From Bryobacterales bacterium (GTDB taxonomy: Bacteria; Acidobacteriota; Terriglobia; Bryobacterales; Bryobacteraceae), in NCBI GenBank assembly GCA_003170295.1, contig PNAJ01000117.1, positions 31,516 to 95,515 of the forward strand: DNA of 64,000 bases, written 5' to 3'. The notes under the pieces were generated by a model. The model saw nothing but the letters and a program-made list of their open reading frames with translations, was not told the origin of the DNA and did no database searches. Shown one piece after another: positions 1-9,700 of the stretch. The translations under genes were made by a program, and so were the position numbers. Position 1 is the first letter of the stretch. Each line of letters opens with the position of its first letter.

Positions 1-18
1 GACCAGGGGGTCCGCCCC
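1..18. repeat. Edge copy of double-hairpin intergenic repeat (family A)
   Basis: The first 18 bases carry one arm pair of a palindrome, GGACC/GGTCC around a G/C run followed by GCCCC. The same element recurs at 15902, 20810, 39065, 53456 and 53521. The copy is cut by the window edge, so the second hairpin is not visible. It lies downstream of the gene that ends at 52. Confidence 0.6.
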
Positions 19-51
19 ACCTGTGGGAAAAATTAGTTTTTCGGCGGCCTC

Positions 52-960
52 CTATTGCCTCCGGCCCTGCATCTCGTTCTGGATGGCGTTGACGTTGTGC
101 GACGCCTGATTCTGCATCGGCCCCGCAATCGCAGCCGACTGCTGGCTGTACTTGAGGCCTACTTGGATTCGCGGTTTATCCATCGTCATCTTGCCGAGCT
201 GATAGTTCGCCAGGCCGAGGTAAAAATATACGATGCCGAGCCGGTAATTATCGTGAACCAGCGGCAGCGCCGCCTTCAAGTCACGATCGCAGTCCACCCA
301 GGCGCTCTTGCCGCCGTAGATCAAACCGGCGACGTAATGCCCCGTCGTCATTCCGGTGGTCTTGGCCTTCTCCCATTCCGCGTCGGAAATCCCCTCGGGC
401 TTTGCTTTCGACCGCAGAACCGCCACCAGCTTGTTAGCGTACGCGAGAGCACGATCCGGGCTCTTGTTGGCCAGGCCTTCGGCGAGTGCGGCAAGCGCGA
501 CCTCATTATCCGGCCTTCCGCCGACGATTTTCGTCATGCCGTCCAGTTGCTTCGCCGCGCCACTCTTGCCCAGCGCGGCCAGATACGCGGGCGCGCACTG
601 ATCCAGATATTTGCTCTTGGGATTCTCCGCGAGCAGCGCGTCCACCAGTTCCACCGTTTTTGCCGGCTCCAGTCCCTGCGTCGCCATATACGCGAGCGCG
701 TATTCGGTATAGCCGATGACTTCCTTCCCATATTCGACGCGCTGTTTCCAGTCATTGACCTGCTCGGCGTCGGAGGGCTGCGATGCGTTGACCGCGGCCT
801 GCGCCAGCTTGAAAGTGGCGGCGCCTTCCGCCTTGACGGCATCGGCATCCTTCTTCGCGACCGAGTCCTTCAGCTTGGTGTAGGAATCTTCAAGCTCATC
901 GGCTCGCACCAGCCGGACAAGGGAAAACAATGCAACAGCGACAAACAAGGTCCGTTTCAC
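52..960 (-). CDS. Secreted helical-repeat (TPR-like) protein of unknown function
   Basis: A 302-residue protein with an N-terminal signal peptide (about residues 1-20, ending near VRADE), so it is exported. The rest is alpha-helical with TPR-like spacing (alternating A/L/Y patterns, e.g. GIVYFYLGLANYQLGK near residue 250), typical of protein-binding scaffolds. The open frame extends upstream to 1329, but I chose the GTG at 958-960 because a GGAGG Shine-Dalgarno lies 5 bases upstream and the signal peptide begins exactly there. It follows the radical SAM gene by 49 bp on the same strand and may be co-transcribed. No catalytic motif is visible and the family was not recognised. Confidence 0.75.
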   Translation of the reverse strand: MKRTLFVAVALFSLVRLVRADELEDSYTKLKDSVAKKDADAVKAEGAATFKLAQAAVNASQPSDAEQVNDWKQRVEYGKEVIGYTEYALAYMATQGLEPAKTVELVDALLAENPKSKYLDQCAPAYLAALGKSGAAKQLDGMTKIVGGRPDNEVALAALAEGLANKSPDRALAYANKLVAVLRSKAKPEGISDAEWEKAKTTGMTTGHYVAGLIYGGKSAWVDCDRDLKAALPLVHDNYRLGIVYFYLGLANYQLGKMTMDKPRIQVGLKYSQQSAAIAGPMQNQASHNVNAIQNEMQGRRQ

Positions 961-1009
961 ATGCACCTCCCGAGAACCTTCAGAATTATACACCTTCGCA
1001 ACGGCATGT

Positions 1010-2083
1010 TTAGCTGGGATCGAATAAGCAAATCGGGTCCGAGGCGAGCGGATTTCCGGTAGCCGCGAACGCGCGTGCTCGTGAGCCGCCGCAGAGCGTC
1101 CGATAATCGCAGACACCGCAGCGGTCCTCGAATTGGGAGGGATCGTGGAGCTGACGGAACAGGGGCGAGTCGCGGTACATCTCCACAATATGGTCCTTAC
1201 GGACATTGCCAACTGGCAGGGGCAGGAATCCCGCGGGGCAGATGTCGCCGGTGTTGGATACGAACATGATGCCGTGTCCGTCGCGGATCCCATAGCTGCG
1301 GGTCGCTCCGGTTTCGCGGATCTGCTCACCGCTCATGCCCGCTTCGCGCATTCGTTCGAGCGCCACGCGGCGAAATGACGGCGCTTCCGTGGTGGAAACG
1401 GTAAACGACGCGTCGCGGGACGTATCGTGAATCCAGTTCATGAGCTTTTCTCCCTCCTCCGGCGACAGGGGTTGCAGCACCTTGCCTCGTCCGACGGAGA
1501 TGAGGAAAAACAGGCTCCAGCGGGCGATGGAGAATGGTTTCAGCAACTCGTAAATCGCAGGAATGTCAGCGACGGTCTCGGCTGCTGCCAAGGTATTGAT
1601 CTGGACCGGCATTTCCAGCTCCTGCGCCCAGCGCATCGCCTGCATCGTGCGGTCGAAGGTGCCAGGGACGCCGCGAATGGAATCGTGGCGATCCGCGGTA
1701 GAGCCGTCGAGACTCAAGCCTAAACCGTCCACTCCGTGCTGCTTCAAGCGCACCAGTATTTCGCGCGTGAGCGCGGGCGTCGCGGCCGGAGTGATCGAAA
1801 TCGCGATGCCCAATTTGCGGGCCTGGTCGATCAATTCGAAAAGGTCCGCCCGCGCCAGCGGATCTCCGCCGGTAAGAATCAACTGCGGAAGCGGCGCGCC
1901 GAAATCGGGGATCTGGCGGAGGAATGACACGCTTTCCTCGAAGTTGAGTTCCTGCGGGTGAGGCGTCGAAATGGCTTCCGCCCTGCAATGGCGGCAGGCA
2001 AGTGCGCAGGACTGCGTCATCTCCCAATAGACATTCATCGGGCTTTTCGAATAATCGCGCGGCGCGTGATGAGAGTGGCCCAT
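1010..2083 (-). CDS. Radical SAM/SPASM domain protein
   Basis: A 357-residue radical SAM enzyme. The 4Fe-4S/SAM motif is CxxxCxxC at C26, C30 and C33, followed by TGGDP (71-75) and a LGLSLDGS strand typical of the TIM-barrel core. A C-terminal cysteine-rich SPASM-like region (CPAG near 285, then CGVCDYRTLC near 322) should hold auxiliary clusters. The overall pattern resembles the TIGR04053 group and the NirJ/AhbC/PqqE-like family, which modify peptides or tetrapyrroles. No precursor peptide, PqqD or heme gene is adjacent, so the substrate is unknown. The His-rich start (GHSHHAP) is a minor oddity. Confidence 0.85.
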   Translation of the reverse strand: MGHSHHAPRDYSKSPMNVYWEMTQSCALACRHCRAEAISTPHPQELNFEESVSFLRQIPDFGAPLPQLILTGGDPLARADLFELIDQARKLGIAISITPAATPALTREILVRLKQHGVDGLGLSLDGSTADRHDSIRGVPGTFDRTMQAMRWAQELEMPVQINTLAAAETVADIPAIYELLKPFSIARWSLFFLISVGRGKVLQPLSPEEGEKLMNWIHDTSRDASFTVSTTEAPSFRRVALERMREAGMSGEQIRETGATRSYGIRDGHGIMFVSNTGDICPAGFLPLPVGNVRKDHIVEMYRDSPLFRQLHDPSQFEDRCGVCDYRTLCGGSRARAFAATGNPLASDPICLFDPS

Positions 2084-2122
2084 TTCTTACATGGTACGCC
2101 CCTTGCGGCCACACATTGCGAA

Positions 2123-2159
2123 CGGCCGCACGCTTTACCCCTAAGGACGCGTGCGGCCG
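2123..2159 (-). terminator. Hairpin downstream of the TonB receptor
   Basis: A perfect 11-bp inverted repeat (2123-2133 and 2149-2159, arm CGGCCGCACGC) with a 15-base loop. It lies between the end of the TonB receptor and the start of the radical SAM gene. There is no strong T-run on either side, so it may act as an mRNA-stabilising hairpin rather than a classical rho-independent terminator. Confidence 0.5.
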
Positions 2160-2165
2160 ATTTAG

Positions 2166-5100
2166 CTAAAACGTCAAACGAAGCGCGAGCTGGATCTGAC
2201 GGGGACCGCCAAACGCTCCCGCAGTGGTCCCGACGGACGTTGCCGTCGCGCTGCCCACCGTACCGGTGATCTGTCCGAAGCTGGCACTGCTCATGCCATG
2301 CACCGGATTTGCGAAGTTAGTGTGATTGAAGAGATTGAAGAAGTCCGCCCGCATCGTCAATCGCGTCCTATCTCCCCAGATCGCGAAATTCTTGAGCGCG
2401 GTGAAATCGTAGTTCAGCAGGCCAGGTCCGTAATACTGATTGCGACCAGAAGTCCCGACCCGACCGGTTGGCGGGGTTGGGCAGACCAAGCTTCCGGTAG
2501 CCTTCGAGCATCCAAAGTAGCTGATATCGAACGCGGTGTCCGGGTTGCTGTAATTGGTAGTCAGCGGACCCGACGCGAACACATCCGGCCGGTCCGCACC
2601 CTGATTGAATCCGCTGAAATCGGCGGAGGTATTGTAGACCGTGAAGGGCTGCCCGGTCTGCACGCTGGTGATTCCCGACACGGTCCAGCCTCCGAATGCC
2701 TCCCGATTGAAGCGATTATTCCAACCGAGAACCCGGTGGCCTGGGCCCACCGGCAGGTCAACGTTGTATACGACCACTGCACGCTGACGGGAATCGAATG
2801 AAGAAGGTCCACGATCCAGATTGATCTGCTTCGGATTCGCAGCCGAGCTCAATTCGCCGGACGAGCCGAAGAATGCCGAGGTGTCGTCGATCGACTTGCT
2901 CACCGTGTACGAGGCCTGCAGGAAATAGCCTTTCCGTGATTGGTACTTCGCTGTCGTCACCATCCCGTTGTAGTTAGAGTTGCCGATGTCCTTGCCGGTA
3001 CCAATGGACCCGAACGTCGGATAGGGATAGATCTGCACGTTGGGCGACGCATTGCCTCGCACCGCGGAATTATTCACGATGACCGTCGGTTGATTCTGAT
3101 CGACGAACAGCCCGAGTTTGTGCCCTGCACTGCCCTGGTAATCCACCTCAAGCGAAAAATTCTGCCCGATGCGCCTCTGGATGCCGAGGTTGTATTGATA
3201 GAGGTACGAACTTCGGATGTTGGGATCTTCTGCGCTGAAACTGACCAGCCCGACATGAGGCGTGCCGTCCGCATTGAGCTTGACCAGCGGCACATTCTGA
3301 TTGAAGCCCGTGGCCCACCCGAATTTCCCGGGCTGCGTGACTCCGGCGGTCTGCGTCGTACCCAGGTTATACGGCAAGTTCAAACCCATGTTCGCCGGAA
3401 TGTTGTTAAAAATATCGTCATAGCCGACGCGGAATCCGGCGCGGATTACCGTCGCGTCGTCCCCGAACAGCTTCTTGGAGAAACGAGGCGTGTAAGCCAT
3501 ACCCAGGACTGGAGCGAAGTTGTTCTTGTCCGCACTCACACCGCTATTGCCGAGCGTGACCGGAGATTGCGACAACACCAGGGAAGCGAGTCCAACCTTG
3601 GTCGGATCGATCGAAAGCAACTGGTTCGATCCCAGCAGCACCGGACCCACGCCTGGAAGGAAGTTGGTTGCGTCGTTGCGCGTCTGATAAATCGCCGAAG
3701 GATATTCGTAGCGAATGCCATAGTTCAACGTCAGGTTGGCCTTCGGTTTGTATTGATCCTGAAAGTAGATATCCCACGGGAACCGGTTCCAATACGCCAG
3801 TGTGCTGCCGGTCTTGAAGGACGAGCTATTCACTTGCCCGGCGGCGAAATCAGTCCAGCTCAAGAAGCTGAACGATCCACGCTCGGTGCTGTCGAGATAC
3901 CGTCGAGCCTGCTCCTCGCGGATGTGATATCCGAAGCGAAACGAATGCTTGGTGGCGCCGAAAGGAGCGATCCACGAAACATTGTCGAACAGCTCGGTCG
4001 TGTTCGTGATGCGGCCCTGTGGAAGATTCGTCGTGCTGCCCAGCGACGCGAAGCCTCCGCTGATCCCGACCGTCGGCAGGCCGGAGTCCTGAATATTCTT
4101 CGTTCCGTCTACTACGCCAGCAAGGGGTTGTCCGCCGCTCTGGAAGATGCTCGCGGCGTTCAGTCCGATATCCTGCACCGTAATGAATGTCTGATTCCGT
4201 GAATAACCCAGGCGAAACTCATTGATCAGTTTCGGGCTGAACGTGTGATTCTCGGTAAGGGAGCCGCTGCGGCTGACCGGTGTGTTCCCATTGCCTCCCT
4301 CAAGCGGGAGAGCCCCCGGCGTAAACGTCGCGCCCTGATAATTGGCGAAGCGCGCGCTTAACTGATCGCGATCGCTGAAATTGTGATCGATCTTGATCAG
4401 CCCGGTGTAGTCGAACGTCGTCGATCCCACGTTGACGATGAAATTGTTCGAGCCGACCGAGGTGTTCGCCGTCGGCCAGTATTGCAACAAGGCCTTCGAG
4501 ATCGGATCGGTGACGGCCGCACGCTCGGCGGCAGTGGGCACACGCGTCAAACTCGGCGTGGGCGCAACTTGACGAAACTCCTCATAGGACGAGAAGAAGA
4601 ACGTCTTGTTTTTCTTGATCGGTCCGCCAAATGTGCCCCCGAACTGGTTCCGATGAAGAGGCGTCTTGGTACCCTTTGCCTTATTGATGAAGAAATCGGT
4701 AGCGTCCAGATCGTTATTGCGCAAATACTCGAACATAGGGCCGTGCACCTGATTCGCGCCGCTCTTGGTCACCATGCTCACTTGTCCGCCAGTGCCTCGG
4801 CCAAACTCGGCGGACGCCACGCTGGTCTGAACCGAAAATTCCTGGATTGCGTCCGCTACGCGGAAATTGTTGAGGTTGCCGTTGACCTGCGTGTCCATGT
4901 TGCTCACGCCGTCCCACAAATAAAGGTTCGATTGCGAGCGCGCACCGGCCACGTTGAAGCTGAAAACCTGCGTCCCCGTCGCGGTCGGCACCACGCCGGG
5001 CGTGATCAGCGCAAGGTCCATGGAATTTCGCCCGTTCAGAGGCATGCTGCTGATATTGCGGCTGTCTACAACGCTGCTCAGAGTGCTCTTGTCGTTTTCA

Positions 5101-5411
5101 AGCAATGGCGCGACCGCCTCGACCTGCACCGAGTCCGTTACGCTGCCAACCTCCAGCGTCACTTCGGCGCGAGTGATCTGGTCCACCTGCACCAGTACGC
5201 TGGCAATTGTCGTTTTCTTAAATCCCTTCGACTCCACGACCAGCGCGTAGGTGGACGGAGCCAGTTGGGGAAACTGGTATTCTCCATTGACATCGGAAGT
5301 CGCCGTGATCTGCACGTTGGTAGACGTGTTCGTCAGGGTGACTTTCGCTCCTGGAACCACCGCGCCCGTCCCATCCTTGACGAAACCGGACACGCTCCCT
5401 GTTGAAACCAT
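2166..5411 (-). CDS. TonB-dependent receptor, Oar-like, with carboxypeptidase-regulatory-like domain
   Basis: A 1081-residue outer-membrane beta-barrel receptor for energy-dependent uptake of an unknown ligand. Residues about 5-90 form a carboxypeptidase-regulatory-like Ig fold (VSGFVKDGTGAVVPGAKVTL). A plug domain follows with MPLNGRNSMDLALITPGV, then a long barrel ending in an aromatic residue (ALRLTF). From the ATG at 5411 the protein lacks a signal peptide, yet a good one (MSKRISSGILLALALS) lies immediately upstream in a different frame, starting at 5475. One base too many near 5411-5415 would explain the split. It is either a real frameshift or a sequencing or assembly error. Confidence 0.85.
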   Translation of the reverse strand: MVSTGSVSGFVKDGTGAVVPGAKVTLTNTSTNVQITATSDVNGEYQFPQLAPSTYALVVESKGFKKTTIASVLVQVDQITRAEVTLEVGSVTDSVQVEAVAPLLENDKSTLSSVVDSRNISSMPLNGRNSMDLALITPGVVPTATGTQVFSFNVAGARSQSNLYLWDGVSNMDTQVNGNLNNFRVADAIQEFSVQTSVASAEFGRGTGGQVSMVTKSGANQVHGPMFEYLRNNDLDATDFFINKAKGTKTPLHRNQFGGTFGGPIKKNKTFFFSSYEEFRQVAPTPSLTRVPTAAERAAVTDPISKALLQYWPTANTSVGSNNFIVNVGSTTFDYTGLIKIDHNFSDRDQLSARFANYQGATFTPGALPLEGGNGNTPVSRSGSLTENHTFSPKLINEFRLGYSRNQTFITVQDIGLNAASIFQSGGQPLAGVVDGTKNIQDSGLPTVGISGGFASLGSTTNLPQGRITNTTELFDNVSWIAPFGATKHSFRFGYHIREEQARRYLDSTERGSFSFLSWTDFAAGQVNSSSFKTGSTLAYWNRFPWDIYFQDQYKPKANLTLNYGIRYEYPSAIYQTRNDATNFLPGVGPVLLGSNQLLSIDPTKVGLASLVLSQSPVTLGNSGVSADKNNFAPVLGMAYTPRFSKKLFGDDATVIRAGFRVGYDDIFNNIPANMGLNLPYNLGTTQTAGVTQPGKFGWATGFNQNVPLVKLNADGTPHVGLVSFSAEDPNIRSSYLYQYNLGIQRRIGQNFSLEVDYQGSAGHKLGLFVDQNQPTVIVNNSAVRGNASPNVQIYPYPTFGSIGTGKDIGNSNYNGMVTTAKYQSRKGYFLQASYTVSKSIDDTSAFFGSSGELSSAANPKQINLDRGPSSFDSRQRAVVVYNVDLPVGPGHRVLGWNNRFNREAFGGWTVSGITSVQTGQPFTVYNTSADFSGFNQGADRPDVFASGPLTTNYSNPDTAFDISYFGCSKATGSLVCPTPPTGRVGTSGRNQYYGPGLLNYDFTALKNFAIWGDRTRLTMRADFFNLFNHTNFANPVHGMSSASFGQITGTVGSATATSVGTTAGAFGGPRQIQLALRLTF

Positions 5412-5475
5412 AAAGCCAGCCGGCGCAAGACAAAGCTAGCGCAAGCAGAATCCCACTGGAAATGCGTTTGCTCAT
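5412..5475 (-). other. Out-of-frame signal peptide of the TonB receptor
   Basis: Reading from the ATG at 5473-5475 gives a positively charged start followed by a hydrophobic core (ISSGILLALALSCAGWL), a typical Sec signal peptide. It runs out of frame into the receptor coding region. Deleting one T in the CTTTATG stretch would join it directly to the receptor frame. It is annotated separately because the receptor cannot reach the outer membrane without it. Confidence 0.6.
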
Positions 5476-5625
5476 GAATAACCTCATTACGGACTTGACG
5501 GCTTTGTAGACTCGGCGTTAGCAACGAGGACCCACATTCTTACAAAACCGTGTTTCACCGAATATACACCATTCGGGAGGGATATGTTCCTAAAATCTAC
5601 AGACGCTAAGCAGCTACAAAGAATG

Positions 5626-6663
5626 CTACTTCCAAACTGCAGCGTGCGAGATTGGCTGGAGTTCGAAGCCGTTCAGCCGATACTGGAATTTCGGCTCCGT
5701 TCCCAACTGAGCCTTGCACCATTCCATACCCACCATAATGGCGTGCAATTCTGCCTCCCACCAGGCTCCTCGGTGGCCCGCAGAGTAGAACTCGCGGCAC
5801 AGTTCGAGATGGCGTTTAAATCCAGCATGGAGACGGGTGCGATAGTGCTCAAGAACATCGCCGGCCGAGGCGCCGTTTGCCAACGCTCGAATAACCGCCG
5901 CAGCCAGAATCGCCTCGCGGACCGCGTGCCCCGTTCCATCGCCGCATAGAGGATCGAAGGCCATCGCAGCCGTTCCGCAAGCCAGCCATCCCTCTCCGCA
6001 AACCGGATCGGCGATTCGTGGATATGCTGGGAACTCTCCGCCGGCTCGGGTCGAGGCTTCTATTTGTTCTCCGACAACATGGCTCCGGTCCAACAGCGCT
6101 TCCGGCTTTTCGCCGACGGAAAGGAGCCAGCCAGTTTCAGGGGAGATAGGAATCAGGAACAGCCATCCGTGTTCGAAAGATTCGACCCAACACGCGCCCG
6201 CATCGCAGCTCGCTTTCAGTTCGACCAGCAGGGCGCCGGCGATTCGGGATCCGAAGCGATGATCGAGGGAAGAAGCAGGCAACGGTCGCGACGCGAGAAT
6301 ACGCCACTGTGTTTCATCGTGCTGCGCCGGGGGAAGCTCTTGCGGGCGGAGGCGGTCTGAAAGCTCCTGCTCCGAGATAATCACAGCGGAGTGGGGGAGG
6401 ACGACGGTCTTTGCGTCCTTGCCCCAAGCCACAACTCGCTTGTCGATTTGAGGCAGGCCGCGGAACAGATCGGGCCGCTCGAAAACATCGATCATCAGAG
6501 CCTGGGTAGCTTTGCTAATCATCAGGGCCGGCACTTTGGCACGTTCGGCGCTCTCGGTGAATACTCGAACGCCGGCAGCGGTGAGCAAGTGCGCACAGCA
6601 GGAGGCCGCGACGCCGTCGCCTCGAATGACGACTCCGGTCGTATGGCTATGAGAAAAAGGCAC
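5626..6663 (-). CDS. FAD-dependent oxidoreductase, LodB/QhpG/halogenase-like
   Basis: A 345-residue flavoprotein. The N-terminus (residues 11-34) is a beta-alpha-beta nucleotide-binding fold with GDG at 15-17. A second conserved stretch, AFDPLCGDGTGHAVREA (about 234-250), matches the FAD-contact loop of tryptophan-halogenase-like monooxygenases such as LodB, GoxB and QhpG, which install protein-derived quinone cofactors. No LodA-type oxidase lies nearby, so the partner is unknown. The start is GTG at 6661-6663 with no convincing Shine-Dalgarno. The glucan synthase gene ends 43 bp upstream, so read-through transcription is possible. The subfamily call is tentative; the flavoprotein class is more secure. 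Confidence 0.6.
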   Translation of the reverse strand: MPFSHSHTTGVVIRGDGVAASCCAHLLTAAGVRVFTESAERAKVPALMISKATQALMIDVFERPDLFRGLPQIDKRVVAWGKDAKTVVLPHSAVIISEQELSDRLRPQELPPAQHDETQWRILASRPLPASSLDHRFGSRIAGALLVELKASCDAGACWVESFEHGWLFLIPISPETGWLLSVGEKPEALLDRSHVVGEQIEASTRAGGEFPAYPRIADPVCGEGWLACGTAAMAFDPLCGDGTGHAVREAILAAAVIRALANGASAGDVLEHYRTRLHAGFKRHLELCREFYSAGHRGAWWEAELHAIMVGMEWCKAQLGTEPKFQYRLNGFELQPISHAAVWK

Positions 6664-6706
6664 GCTCGTTAGGGATCATTGTACACGGAGCTCGCTGCAA
6701 CTCCGT

Positions 6707-9700
6707 TTACACTTGCACTGCATTTTCGGCGTGTGCCTTCAAAGAAACAGGAATGGCGCGGGGAATGTTGACGAATATCTTATGTGTGGAATTATCGTCG
6801 ACGAGTTTGATCGGCGAACCGGATGCCATGGCATCCTCCGGCCCATGTCTTCGCACTGCGATTTCGTAAATGCTCGATCGATAGCGGTACGTGATTTCGA
6901 AGCCATCCCAATCGTCGGGGATGGCGGGCGAAATCGTCAGCGTGTCGCCGCGAAGCTGGAAGCCCAGCACTTCTTCGATCCAAACGCGGTACATCCATCC
7001 GGCGGAGCCCGTATACCAGGTCCAACCGGCGCGTCCCGTTTTGCCGGGCGCGGATGAAACGTCGGCCGGCGAAACATAAGGCTCGCCTTTGAAATGACCG
7101 GCCGCTTCCGGAGTGCGGCTCGACTCCACCGGATTCATCAATTTGAGCAGCCGAACCGCCGCATTGCCATCTCCCAGCCGAGCCCACGCCGAGGCGAGCC
7201 ACAAGGATCCATGCGTATACTGGCCGCCATTTTCGCGTACACCCGGTGGATACCCCATGATGTATCCGGGATGCGGCTCGGAGTGATCGAACGGAGGTGT
7301 GAAAAGCAGCACCAGCCGATCGCGCTCTTTCACCAGCAGACGCTCGGCCGATTCCATGGCCTGCCGCGCTCGCTTGGGCATGGCCACGCCGGAGATTACG
7401 GCCCACGACTGCGTCAGCGAATCGATCTTCGCCTCCTCATTCGCGTGCGAGCCGATGGGCGTGCCATCGTCGAAAAACGCGCGCAGGTACCACTCGCCAT
7501 CCCACGATGTGCGCTCGATCGTGTCCGCCATTTCCTTCGATTGAGCGCGCCACGCCGCGGCGAGCGCCGGATCCCGAGCTTCGATGAGCGGCGCCAGCGC
7601 ATCCAACACCGCGCAGAGGAACCAACCGAGCCACACGCTCTCTCCCTGCCCGCCCACCCCCACGCGATTCATTCCATCGTTCCAATCGCCCGTGCCCATG
7701 AGCGGAAGTCCGTGGGACCCAAGTCTCCAGGCGTGTTGGAGCGCCCGCCGGCAGTGTTCGAGCAATGACGCCGATTGAGGCGAAACCGCTGGCACGAACA
7801 TTTTCTCTTGCTCGTGTTCGGCGAGCGGAGGGGCGTCGAGAAACCGGATCTGTTCGTCGAGAATGCCGGTGTCGCCGGTAATGCTTACGTAATGCGCCGT
7901 GACATAGGGAAGCCAGGCCATATCGTCGGAACAGCGCGTCCGCACACCCAGTCCGGTTTCCGCGTGCCACCAATGCTGCACGTCGCCTTCGAGAAATTGT
8001 CGCGCCGCGGCGGCGAGAATGTGCGCCCGCGTCAACTCCGGTGCGATGTAGACAAACGCTAGCGAATCCTGCAACTGGTCGCGATAGCCGAACGCGCCGC
8101 TCGATTGGTGCATCGCGGTGCGCCCCCAGAACCGGCAGCTCAAGGCCTGATAGGGAAGCCAGCGGTTCAACAGAAAATCCGTCGACAGCATCGGCGTGCG
8201 CACCTGCAGCCGATTCAGTTTCGCGTCCCATGCCTGCCGCGTCGCGTGCAGCGCATCGTCGACCTGACGAGAATCGCGATACCGGTTCACCACGGCGCGC
8301 ATCGCATCGACATTGGCGGCTTCACCCAGCAAAAAGATCACATCGGCTTGCTGACCGGTGTCCAGCGCGACCGGCAGTTGCATGACAGCAGCGGGATCAA
8401 GGCCCGCGCCGGTTCGATTGTCGAGGCGAACTCGCCCGAGCGCGAACGGTTTTCCTCCGACATTGTTCCGCCCGAGAAATTGCGTGCGATCGCCAGAGTA
8501 AGTTGCCGCGCGCGGCGATGTGGCCGCGAACGCGACGTTCCGGGTAAAGCTGCCCGCCCACGTTTGCGTAGCGATCAGGGCGCCGGACTGTTCGTCGCGC
8601 GAGGTCTGGACGTTCAGTTGCTGATCCTCCCGCGTGGGCCCCAGCACCCATTCCGCGTAATAAGTGACAGTCAAACGCCGCGGACGCCCGGAATCGTTAC
8701 GCAGACGCAGCCGGCAGATTTTTACGGGATCGTCGTTCGGAACAAAGATTATCAGCTCCTGCCCGATCGAATGGCTGTTGTGTTCGAACACGGTGTAGCC
8801 TTGGCCGTGGCGCGCGCGATAGGCATCTTTTTCGCGGACCGGCAGCGGCGTCGGCGTCCAGATCGCACCACTTTCGTCGTCGCGCAGATAAATCGCCTCC
8901 GACTGCGGATCGGTCACCGGATCGTTGTGCCAGGGCGTGAGCCGGTTCGACTGGCTATTACCGGACCACGTGCATCCCAGGCCGCTCTCGCTCACCATCG
9001 TGCCGAACGACGGATTCGCCATGACGTTCACCCATGCCGATGGCGTCTGCGATCCGGGCTTGAGATAGATCGCATATTCGCGGCCATCCGGCGTGAAACC
9101 GCCGAGCCCGTTAAAGTACGGCAATTCGAGGAAAGGCAGCGGCGATGACGGTTGCTCCTGGGTGTTGCCGGAGGGAAAAAATCCCTCCGGCGGATGAGTC
9201 TCGCTGGCGCTCGAGAGCTGTTGTTTCAGCGATCCGCGTTGTCCGCTGAGCACCACGCTCGCGGTCGACATCAGCAGGTTGCGATGCTCCTCGGGAATTG
9301 CGTTCCAGTCGCGCAGGAAGACTCCGCCCGGCCGATTCACACCCGATTTGCCGGGTTCCGACGAGTGCGCCTCGATCTGCCGCTGGAGCTGAATATTCAA
9401 CGGCTGATCGTAACTCGCGGGCTCCTGATTAAGAACGATCAAGTCGCAACGGAAACCCCGCAGACGCCAGTAAGTATGCGCGAGCAGCAGTTCACGAATC
9501 AACGGCAGGCTGCGTATATCGCCGATAGTGACGATGAGCATCGGTAAATCGCCCGAAATTCCGTAAGCCCACAACGCGGATTGACCGAGACGATTCAGCA
9601 GCAGCCTCTCGCCGAGCGGGCGGAGCCGTGCGTTGGGATAGATCAAATGGCTCGCGAGCTCCTGGAAACGGTGTGCGGCGGCGGGGCCGATGCCGAGGTA

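Noticed and set aside
2940..4202. 420-residue plus-strand open frame inside the first TonB receptor
   Set aside because: Arg/His-rich shadow without motifs; the receptor frame shows domain order and a proper C-terminal aromatic.
8105..9148. Long plus-strand open frames opposite the glucan synthase
   Set aside because: Many similar frames occur on the antisense strand of this gene, all low-complexity Arg-rich; none has a ribosome-binding site with sensible spacing.
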